Part shown: positions 48,121-57,366 of the stretch, one piece after another
Layout of the letters: every line of letters starts with the position of its first letter
Numbering within the stretch: position 1 is the first letter of the stretch
DNA from: Amorphophallus konjac
Lineage: Eukaryota; Streptophyta; Magnoliopsida; Alismatales; Araceae
Assembly (NCBI GenBank): GCA_022559845.1
Contig: CM040118.1
Location: 231,803,224-231,867,223 of the forward strand
Length of the DNA: 64,000 nt
Direction: 5' to 3'
Position numbers and translations under genes: made by a program
Notes under the pieces: model-generated
Seen by the model: the letters and a program-made list of their open reading frames with translations, nothing else
Databases searched by the model: none
Told to the model about the DNA's origin: nothing

Positions 48121-48412
48121 TGAGAACGCGCTAGTCTCAGGTAGCACGTTCATGAGGGTCGCGCCGCCCCCATAGGGCGCGTTCATCGGAGAAGATGAAT
48201 AATTAGGCGGTTCCTGTTGCGCTATAGGGTCCTAGCGCGTTCTGTCCTTGTCGCGCTATAGGGTCATAGCGTGATCTCGCCTGGTCGCGCTATAGGTCTA
48301 TGGTGCGTTCAGTCTTGTCGCGCTATAGGGTCCTAGCGCGTTCTGTTTGAACGCGCTATGGACCTATAGCGCGTTATGTTTGAACGCGCTATGCAAAGAT
48401 AGCGCATTCTTG
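48121..48412. repeat. CGCGCTAT/TAGCGCG palindromic array, gypsy B 3' LTR
   Basis: Same unit order as 42581-42870. Several bases mutated in one copy are intact in the other (for example ACCTATAGCGCGTT here versus ACTTCAAGCGCGTT there), so neither array is simply the degraded version of the other. Confidence 0.95.
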
Positions 48413-48925
48413 GGGTGGCCTACCGGGCTACCCAGGGTGGGTAGTCTACGGCTGATCGTGCTCCCCTTGGGCCGTGTGTGTCCCGGACACCCTGTGGAGT
48501 TCCGTGACCGTGTCTTTGGGTGTCCGGAGGCTCCGTTTACCTCGATAAGCGTGCCCATGGGATTGGCTGGTCCGGGTGACCCCAGGTGTTCCGGGCTTCC
48601 ATGTTCTTGCTAGATCGAGTCATCGTGTATCAGTGTGAGTGCGGTGAGATTTCCCCGCAAGTCGTTGCTTCTCTGGAAGGTGGCTTCCGAGTATGCCTTG
48701 TGTGTGGCCTTGGACTATGAATCCAATCTTCCAGCCTGAGGATGGAGGTCGCTTAAGTTTCCCTCCTTGAGGGATGGGTCTCGGTAGTGGTGAACTGCCT
48801 TGTGAGTCTTCCCATCATTATTTTGGACCTAGGGATTAGGCCAGATTGACGGCTCAGTGCTATCATGTGCAACGGTCTTGACCCCGAGTCTTGTGACTCA
48901 AAGGTCGTTGGGTTTACTAGGTCTA

Positions 48926-51900
48926 TGTTGGGTTCGGTGCTAGGGATTCAGAGGGCGGTGAATGAATCTCCCCTTAAAAATTTGCCCAATTAAAACTACC
49001 TCCTGACTAAAACTTAGAACACTCAAAGAAGCTGAGGTAAAAATAGATTCAGATCTACCGAATCTAAACTACTATAAGTTGTTCAATCAAGTAGTAAATG
49101 TACAGTCAAATAGCTCAATGAACACGTGAAAGCATATCGAGCCTAAACATTCATCAAGTGGAAGCAAATATGAAATCAAACAACTGCACAATGATTTTTA
49201 GGTGGTTCGGTCCAGCAGACCTACATCCACCCCACACTCAAATCGAGTGTGGATTCCGCTGACTCACAGCTTGAACAGCTGGGCATCACAGCTTGCCTAC
49301 AACCGCTGATACACAGCTTCGCTGGGCTTAATAGCTTGCCGACCAGAGGAACAGATCCTCTGCAACCGCTGAGCAACACAGCTTGCTGTCCAAAGAAGAA
49401 CCTTCTCTGCAACCGCTGGGGATTACAGCTTACCCGTCCAGTGGAATCCTCCACTGCATCCGCTGACTAACAGCTTGAAGAAATGGTGTAAAATGGAAAG
49501 GAAAAACATAGACAACAGCAATCGGAAGGCTGTAAACAATGAAGCACAATGTGGCTCAGAATGAGCTAACTTGCCTGGATTTGATCCACGGTCCAGTGAA
49601 GACAGATCTTCAGAACGAAGCTTCTCTCTGCCTTTCTTCTTCCTCAGATCACTCAGTCTCTCTTTCTTTCTCTTTCTCACTCTATCTCTCTTTCTTTCTC
49701 TTTCTCTTCTTCACTCTCTTTCTTCTTCTCCTAGATCGTGCAGGCGCTCTGCTCTTCTACTCTTTTTCTTCTACTCTTGCTATTTCTCTGTCTCTCTTCT
49801 GCTAGAGCTCTCTATCTCACGATCTCCCTTCTCCAGATGGAGAAGTCTTCTATATATAGCAGCAGCAGCTAGAGCGTATGCTCTCCACAATTCCCGCCCA
49901 AGCTTTAGTCCATGTGGCGGTGTCTCAGCTTCTTGGATCACGTGCCAGGTGCCAACCTCGGATCATGTGCCCAGACACCTGTAGGATTAAAGAAGAGTTC
50001 AGTCGATCAACAAAGCACAGGCTGTACAGACTTCATATAAGGCAGCAGTGTATAGACTTAAGGATGCAGTGTGTATGCAGTGTACAGACTTGGCGTGCAG
50101 GCTGCTAGACGCAATGTATAGACTTTACGTGCAGGCTGCTGGACGCTGTATAGACTTGCTGTGCAGGCTGCCAGACAATGTATAGACATGCTGTGCAGGC
50201 TGTGGGAGAATGTGTAGACTCTGCGTGAAGGCAATGCATGTACAAGTGATGCAATGTTTAGACTTCATGTATGCAGGAATGTGGCGTGTACACACTTTGT
50301 AAATGCAAAGCTATGGCATGTATAGACTTCGTGCATGCAATGCTATGGTGTGTACAGACTTCGTGTATGCAAGACTGAAGCGTGTACAGACTTAGTGAAT
50401 GTGACGCTAAAGCATGTACAGACTTCACGTATGCAAACTATGAGCATGTATAGACTCAGTGAATGCTAAGCAGCAGCATGTATAGACTTCATGTATGGCA
50501 TGTACAGAGTTAGAGTGAAATGCATGTTCAGCTGCAAACAGCAAAGTATATACATTGCAAGTGAATGCATTGTCATGCTGAAAGAATGTACAGACTCTGT
50601 GTTATGCAAGCAGACGATGTCTAGTCTTGCTCATGACTGTCTAGACTCTGCATGCGTGCTATAGCAATGTGCAGACTTGTTGTGTCTGAGCACAGGCTGT
50701 ACAGACATTGATTAATGCATGCACAAGACGCTAAGTGACACAGTCCAATGTATAGACTTCAACCCGTGCAAGCAAAGCCAATGTATAGACTTCAGGATGT
50801 ATGGACTTGCCAAAGGAAGGGCTGTACAGACTTGAGCAAGGCAAGGACTATACAGACTTCAACTCAGCTGCAATGTATAGACTTGGCCAATGCAGCGATG
50901 TATGGACTTGCACAGTTCTAGCTAAAGGATGTACAGACTTTACTTGATAGCCCAATGTACAGACTTGAGAACTGATGCATGCACAAGACAAAGATGTATA
51001 GACTTAGCCAAGACAACTTAACGATGTATGGACTTGCCAATTCAAGGGCTGTACAGACTTGAGTGATGAATGTGCAGACTTGATGCAATGCAAGGCAAAC
51101 GTTCACAATGTATGGACTTGCCAAAGCAAGCTGGATGATGTACAGACTTGATGTTGCTGAACACAGGCTGTACAGACTTGACTCATGCACAAGACGCTAA
51201 GAGAGACGGTCCAGTGTATAGACTTCAAGTCTACTTGAGACGCTGGATGAGACGGACCAGTGTACAGACTTATGCTGTGCTGCAAGATGGCAGTGTACAC
51301 ACTTGGTGTCCACTTGAGACGCTCAGTGAGACGGTGAGCAATGTACAGACTTGAATGCTTACATGCAGACATGATGTATAGACTTAGTTAAGACTGTCTA
51401 GACTCTGCATGCGAGCTATGGCGATGTATAGACATCCTAACAAGGCGTTGTGCAGACTTGCTTACCACAATGTGCAGACTTAACAATGCACGATGTATAG
51501 ACTTTGCAAGTGTAACGTAGGTAAAGTCACCAATGTATAGACTTGCTAGTGTGTATGCCACAATGCAGTGTATGGACTTTGAGTGTGCGTACAGTGCTGC
51601 AACCGATGTATGGACTTGGGTTAATGCTGCAAGACAACAACCAATGTATATACTTTACAAATGCGAGCAAAGTAGCAATGTATAGACTTTGGACTTCACC
51701 ATGCAATGTATAGACTTTGGACTTTGCCATGCTTACACTAAGCGATGTACACACTTGCTGCCTGACTAATGTGCAGACTGTATGAATGCATGAAATAGCT
51801 GTGCCTGCGAGGAATGCAGTGTACAGACTTGTTGTGCCTGCGAGGAATGCGTTGTATAGACATTGTGAATGTGCAACACATGCAATGTGTAGACTATGCT

Positions 51901-52317
51901 CGTCTGCAACACATGCAATGTATACACTTAAGATGTCTGCTACGCATGCAATGTAAAGACTGTACTGAGAGTGATTATGCATGAATGTATAGACTGTATA
52001 GACATAAAAATTAACATATGCACAGATCTGAGATTGGATAGAACATTACCTGATCTAACTGTGTATTGACTGTACATGTCAGAAATTTGACTTTGACATA
52101 GGTTGACTTCATGAGTGTGAGTCATCCTTAAACCTGTTCTAACAGTTCCTCATATTTCATCAGGATTAGATCATCAATACATAATGAGCCCTAACAGTTG
52201 TCATCATCAAAACCACAAAACCCCATAACATTTGTCATCATCAAAACCATCATCAAAACCATAGAACCCCATAACATTTGTCATCATCAAAACCACAAAG
52301 CCACAGGGGACACAACA
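48926..52317 (-). mobile_element. SIRE-type solo LTR 'f' (3392 bp, TSD GTCTA)
   Basis: TSD GTCTA at 48921-48925 and 52318-52322. Ends TGTTG (48926) and CAACA (52317). No PBS, PPT or internal region is present, so it is a solo LTR. Minus-strand features: conserved module at 49199-49250, CT-rich (plus strand) leader at 49640-49800, TATA GCTATATATAGAAG (49847-49860), then the TGTAYAGACTT array. Several TGTCATCATCAAAACCA repeats lie at 52197-52305, next to the U3 end. Same family as 1-1426. Confidence 0.95.
50023..52000. repeat. TGTAYAGACTT array, second copy (about 2 kb)
   Basis: Dozens of TGTAYAGACTT-like units, all in plus orientation, spaced irregularly. The accessory motif GAGACGCTNAGTGAGACGG recurs near 51190, 51237 and 51317. 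CTGTCTAGACTCTGCATGCG blocks lie at 50637 and 51391, as in the window-start copy. Only parts of the two arrays can be aligned in order, so unit order and number differ. Confidence 0.93.
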
Positions 52318-53605
52318 GTCTAGTGGGTGGTCCAGAGTCGGGTGGCTTTGAGCCACCTGTTACTCCGTGTTACTCGCAATGGGTGCATGCGTGGTTTCCA
52401 GTGTTCACGTTTTGTGACACGTCCACTAGTCATAGCTTTCTGCGCACGCGAGTGCGGACCCACCTGGGAGTGGTGGAGAGCGAGACCCAGTGAGAGGCAG
52501 TTTTTAGGCTGGTTTCCGTAGGGCCCCTTGCCTTTGCTACCAGAGTCCGGTGGGGGGGAAAACCAGCTAGAGGAGCCCGACCTAGAGCAGATGGTCTGTG
52601 TGTTCACACGTAGTTGGGGGCTTAGGACACGCGCTGACGAGCGTGACCCCAGCTAGTCCTTGTTGTGGTACTTGTTGCATGTCTGAGTCTCATGCCCGGG
52701 GCGTTGTAGCTAGACACTTGTGACGCGGTGTAAGACGTCAGGGGACACATCCGGTCGTTCTTCTAGTGGGTGGTGCTCCTGTCACGTGACGTGAGTCGTC
52801 GTGCACCGGGTTCTGTTTCCGTCCGCGAGACGGGACTTCGTGAGTGGTTTCGGGAGTGTTCCTAGAGTCGAGGAACAGGGTTTTCGGTGAGTGTCACTGA
52901 GGGCCTTTCCCCAGACAGTGTTGTGTTCACGACGGTGAGGTCGTGACCGTGTTCCCTGAATGTGTGGTTTTGGCTTGGGCCCTTTTTGAGGGCAGGCCTC
53001 CGTTACGGAGGTATTGTGGCATTTTTCCTAATAGCATGGCTAGGGCGGTTCGTGTCTGGTGGTCCCCGATCGTGGAATCGGGTGGTCGGGTGCATGGCTT
53101 GGTTGTCCCCCGACGGGAGACTAGGTCGTATTTTCTGGTACAGTAGGAGTAGCTGTAGAGCCAAGGTTTTACCGGCCACCGTAGTTACTTTCCTACTTTC
53201 GTAGTTACTTCTTTCCGTGCCGCCGTTGTTTCTCAGTTGGGATTCCACGGGATCCCTACTGGGCCAGTGACAGGAGGCTCACCCCTGCGTTTCAGGTGCG
53301 TCGGTTCTTCCTCGGGGTTTGCGGGTGCTGCACGGAGGTTCTAGTTGCTAGCTTGCCGGGCCGAGTGTTCACTTGGCATGTGGTACATTTTATAACTTTA
53401 GACTGTACTTTCTGTTGTACTGGACTCTGTTGTAGTTGTTTTTTTATTTCTGTTAATTACTAAATTATCCTGCCTTATTTCCTATTTCTTTGTACCTCCA
53501 CACTCCTTTTTAGCCCTTCCGAGCCTCCCGCTCGTGGGCGGCGGGCCGTGATTTGAATGGTATCGGGCTCCTCCCGGTATCCGGATCTCGGGTCGTTACA
53601 CCTCA

Positions 53606-53913
53606 TGACATACCTCAACTCATTTCATTGATGAGTTAGAATTGGAGAGATTTTGACTCAAGGGTATGACAAAGATAGACAAAAATGTCGCAGACAGATA
53701 GCAGATATGTCCAAGAACAAGTTCTTTATGAGGGCCATTCAAAATGAATAAGAAATTTATTTAAATTAACTCCCCCTAAGAGTGTGCATGCATGTCAAGC
53801 AATCTTTTTGAAATTTCTCTCAAAGATATGCAGCTGGATTTGAAAATTATTGTATGCATGCTGAGGAAATCCGATTTGCTTGTCTCTCTCTAAAATGAGT
53901 ACTCATTTATATA
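53606..53913 (-). other. SIRE 'e' internal region, continuation
   Basis: Continues after the gypsy B TSD. AT-rich, with AACTCCCCCTAAGAGTG at 53768 as a further PPT-like (reverse complement) tract. The transition to the next LTR is somewhere between about 53880 and 53915 and has no clear TSD. Confidence 0.55.
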
Positions 53914-55454
53914 TGGGTTCAATTGGACAAAAAGCGCCAACTCATCACCCTTAGAGGAGTAGATCAACTAGATCTAAGGTATGGCAATACGGGAGCAAAC
54001 ACTGGTTATGTTATGGCAACATATCGAACCAGCCTTCAGCGAAAGGTTACCTTATACCTTGGGGATACCCGAACTAAGGACAAAATAATATCAATCAAAT
54101 GTTATGACCACCAATTGGGCACTGGCCCAATTGGGTACAATTCAGACCCATTAACACAATGAACTAGAAATGTAAACGGAATATTGGGGGATCATAGGGA
54201 ATTTCATAACTCAACCTAGGAAGGTCAAAATTAGGTGAAACCAAAGCCCATGCAACAACCTTTGGGTAAAGAACAACTTGGATGAAGATTATAACTTCTG
54301 GAAAATAGGCCTAACAGGGGATAAGAGGGAGTTTATGATAATAGGTCGAAACAGTTACAGAAAACACTATCCTCTATTGAAATAAGGACATCTTGGCCCA
54401 CAGTCAACCAAATGGGCTGAAACTAAGTCCATTAGAAAGTTTGGGGCCCTTACCCGAACTCTTCTGTTGAGGTGGAAACCCAATTCGCACCAGAACCCAA
54501 GATTTTGAGCCCATAGTTACCAACCGTCACGTAGAGGTGTGACTACTAGGGAAAAATCACACATAATTACTTAGAAATTCATAACTTTGTTTGTAGTTAT
54601 TTAAATGACCTGAAACTAAGGCCACAATCTTGAATGGGATGCTAGCTACATCTTCTTGGTTGAGATCAAGGCCAAATTCTGCCCGGATACTGGAGTTATA
54701 CTCGAATTATCTCAGACTACCGAAAGGTCACGACTGGAACCGATGAGAGTAAATGTTAATTTTGTAAAAATCATAACTCGTGTTAGGGTTGATAAAATTC
54801 GATGAAACCACATCCCAAGGTTAGATCTAGAAGTCCTCTCGACTTCATCTGAAGACGTCCCAACCCATAGCTCAACAGAAGAGCGCGTCCACCTGCATTT
54901 ATGATCGATGGATGAAGGGTCACGTCTGTTCAAACCCGAAGAGGTGCATGTCATTAACTTCTCTCCAACCAGCGACCTTGGGAGCGGGATTAAGCCTTGT
55001 GGGTCATGGGCAAAAACCTAGGGAGGCTTGAAAACCATATAAGGAGGTGGGTTTCATGGGTAGTAAGCCTTTAGCAACCCTTCTCTTCAACTCTCCACCC
55101 TCTACCATCCTTCTTGAGTGAGAAAGGGGTGAGGGACCTTGACTCTGTGAGGAGAGGACGATCCGATGCTTGGAGGATGATTCTACAGTGCCTAGGACGA
55201 AGGGAAAAGCTTTGGGAGGATCTGGGGTGTGGATCTCATCCCCGGATCGTCGGATTAACACCTTGAAGGTAGGCACCTATCCTCAAATCTTAGGGGTCAA
55301 CGATGCATTAGAACGATTTCTAAATAGTTTCTATATGTTAAACAGGGACTAAGGGCATGTGGGATCAACTACTATGTTTATTTTCTAGTTTTTCCATCAA
55401 GTTACATGCTTTCATGTGGTTCCTCTGAGTTTTTATCAAAGATCAGGGTCTCTG

Positions 55455-55655
55455 CACTGACTGCGTCGACACAGCACTTGGCTGCATCAACGCAGCCTCT
55501 TAAGAGTGCTGACTGCGTCGATGCAGCTCTTGGCTGCATCGACGCAGCCTCTTTCAGGGGATTGACTGCATCGATGCAGCCCCTGGCTAGGTCAATGCAC
55601 CCCTTTGAAACCTACAAGGTTGTGTTGACACAATCATGGACTGTGTCGACGCACC
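55455..55655. repeat. CTGCRTCGACGCAG palindromic units in gypsy D LTR
   Basis: Eight units: GACTGCGTCGACACAGC, GGCTGCATCAACGCAGCC, GACTGCGTCGATGCAGC, GGCTGCATCGACGCAGCC, GACTGCATCGATGCAGCC, GGCTAGGTCAATGCACCC, TTGTGTTGACACAA and GACTGTGTCGACGCACC. They alternate GACTG- and GGCTG- starts. Confidence 0.93.
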
Positions 55656-56086
55656 TGGGGCTCTATCTCAATTTCCAAAAACCTAGAAAAAGAGAGTTTT
55701 GAGAAGCCATTCTAATTCAGACAAATCTAAAAAATTGGAAAATAATGGAAGACTAAGTTAGTAACTCACTTTAAAAATTTTGTGCTCACAAAAATTATGC
55801 ACTTGTAGTTCTGAATTATTTTCTACGCATTTGTAACCTAGAAATAAACATGTCTTCTTTTATACTGAAACCTTGCTGGTAACCTGATCATGTTTTGTTT
55901 CACAACAGTAAGCTTATGAGTATGATTAGCCCACTTAAACCATATGGAGGCATGCTTACGTTATGGTAACATAAGATTAAAGTATGATACGAATATTGTA
56001 ATATGAATGTGAATGTGAATGCGATGTGAATGTTATGAATGGAAAACAACAACATTATGTGAGGTTGGACTTCAGTCCCTTCTGCA

Positions 56087-56240
56087 GGACGGCGATATGT
56101 AACGCCGCGGAAGTAAAAGAACTCAAGGGACGGCGATACGTAACGCCTTGGTTGAAATCCTATGATTCGACTGGTTCGTTCTATGGGACGGTGATACGGA
56201 ACACCACAAGACCCGGGGGACGGCGATACGTAACGTCCCG
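56087..56240. repeat. Four copies of GGACGGCGATACGTAACGCC
   Basis: Copies start near 56087, 56128, 56185 and 56218, with GACGGYGATACGKAACRYC core and short variable tails (GCGG, TTGG, ACAAG, CCGTG). The outer GGCG/CGCC-like and inner TACGTA parts are palindromic. Lies in the gypsy D LTR leader. Confidence 0.9.
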
Positions 56241-56565
56241 TGCGGCAGGAGTCTTGGTGGGAGTTCGCTCTCGAGTCTGCGCAGTACTCTTTCATTTGTT
56301 TGTGTGTGTGTGGGCCTCTTGTGTTTGCGGCAGCTGTTTGATTCCATCAATAACGTAAAATGTGTAACTCATGAAAATGTGAAAATGTGCAACTAATCAT
56401 TCATTGTGGATTTAGTGCATGCACGGGTATTTTATATGTCAGATAATAAACATGTATTTTTCACGTATGATTACCTTTAAGCGGATGAGAATGAATGGAT
56501 TTTGAGCAACATTAGGCTTTCACCATTGAGACTGAACTGCTTGCTTTTCACAATTTGTAGCAGAG

Positions 56566-56675
56566 TTCGGTCAACCAACCTTGGCATTTCGGTCGACCAA
56601 ATTTTCCAGTGTTGGCCGGTCTGTAACTTGTTACAGTTCGGTCGACCGATGGCCTACTTCAGTCGACCGATGGCC
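56566..56675. repeat. CGGTCGACCGA units in gypsy D LTR
   Basis: TTCGGTCAACCAACC, TTCGGTCGACCAAATT, GTTCGGTCGACCGATGGCC and TTCAGTCGACCGATGGCC. The core is the same as the gypsy A array (TTCGGTCGACCGAA at 15060), although the surrounding LTR sequence is not alignable by eye. Confidence 0.9.
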
Positions 56676-57130
56676 AATCCGATTTCATGTAACCCATCAA
56701 ATTTGATCCACTTGGGTTCCATCCTTTACCCATTTATCCTTGGGTTCTTGAAGGACCTATTAGGGTCACTTTGGAGGGTTCTAGAAAGATTATATGGGTC
56801 TTTTGCACTCTTTTATTGTGAACATTTGAATTATGTATATGAATGCGAGTTAACCCCGATTTGATTAGGCTGCCTACTGAGCGTCACACTCATCCCCTTC
56901 TGGCAGACATTTTAGGGGACGTTGTAGAGGAGGTCGAGGAGGAGGCTGTGGCCGAGGAGTTGTTCTAGTCCTCTCTTCATCAGGGTAGACTATGGATATT
57001 TATCTTTCATATCATGGATAGGTTGTGGATTGGTGATCATGTATGGACTTATATGTATTTGGACAATGGACATGTATCTTTTTGGATTATGAATGATTGA
57101 GATGCTATTTACATTTCATGTAATTATGGT

Positions 57131-57170
57131 TTCTCTCTCTCTCTCTCATGCGAATATATATATATATATT
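57131..57170. repeat. (TC)n and (TA)n microsatellites
   Basis: TTCTCTCTCTCTCTCTC at 57131 and ATATATATATATATATAT at 57154, inside the gypsy D LTR near its 3' end. Confidence 0.9.
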
Positions 57171-57366
57171 TGTGCTTCCGTGATACGTACGACGTAATGT
57201 TTCGAGGTCCGATGGAAAAAGAAAAAAAAAGATGCCCATAAATTGGGAATCGGATCTCGTGACGTTACAAAGTGATATCAGAGCACGAGAGACAAACCAT
57301 GGTTACAACCATTACAATTCTCCAAGTAGTAGAAGAAGAGATATGCTAGAGTGAAAAAGGGTGGAG

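Larger units (their letters stand above)
41690..53600 (+). mobile_element. Gypsy B: complete, coding-poor Ty3/gypsy element (TSD CCTCA)
   Basis: TSD CCTCA at 41685-41689 and 53601-53605. The 5' LTR 41690-44662 is 2973 bp. The 3' LTR 47231-53600 is also 2973 bp after removing the 3392-bp nested LTR and one TSD copy. PBS and PPT are both in place, and the internal region is 2568 bp without recognisable pol. The LTRs are nearly identical by eye, so this is one of the younger insertions. It probably used enzymes from a related Tekay/Del-type element such as gypsy C. Confidence 0.95.
47231..53600 (+). mobile_element. Gypsy B 3' LTR, interrupted
   Basis: Parts 47231-48925 and 52323-53600 together equal the 5' LTR in length and order. 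TATA box at 47569-47582, array at 48121-48412, conserved gypsy module at about 53273-53302, end GGTCGTTACA at 53600. Confidence 0.95.
53914..57366 (+). mobile_element. Gypsy D: LTR, PBS and start of internal region
   Basis: The LTR end GATCTCGTGACGTTACA (57269) is followed by AAGTGATATCAGAGCACG (57270), a PBS variant of TGGTATCAGAGC. TATA candidate ACCATATAAGG (55035). The start is uncertain; no TGTAAC-type start was found, so the LTR may be truncated on the left. Three different short-palindrome arrays lie downstream of the TATA. Only 97 bp of internal region remains before gypsy C. Confidence 0.75.

Noticed and set aside
49539..49984. Overlapping 88-137-aa Ser/Leu/Phe ORFs
   Set aside because: CT-rich leader of solo LTR 'f' (GA-rich in element sense); no coding signal beyond composition.
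50918..51982. Minus-strand ORFs of 89-151 aa with SLYIA/VCT repeats
   Set aside because: Same cause as above: repeat-derived reading frames in the second array of an LTR.
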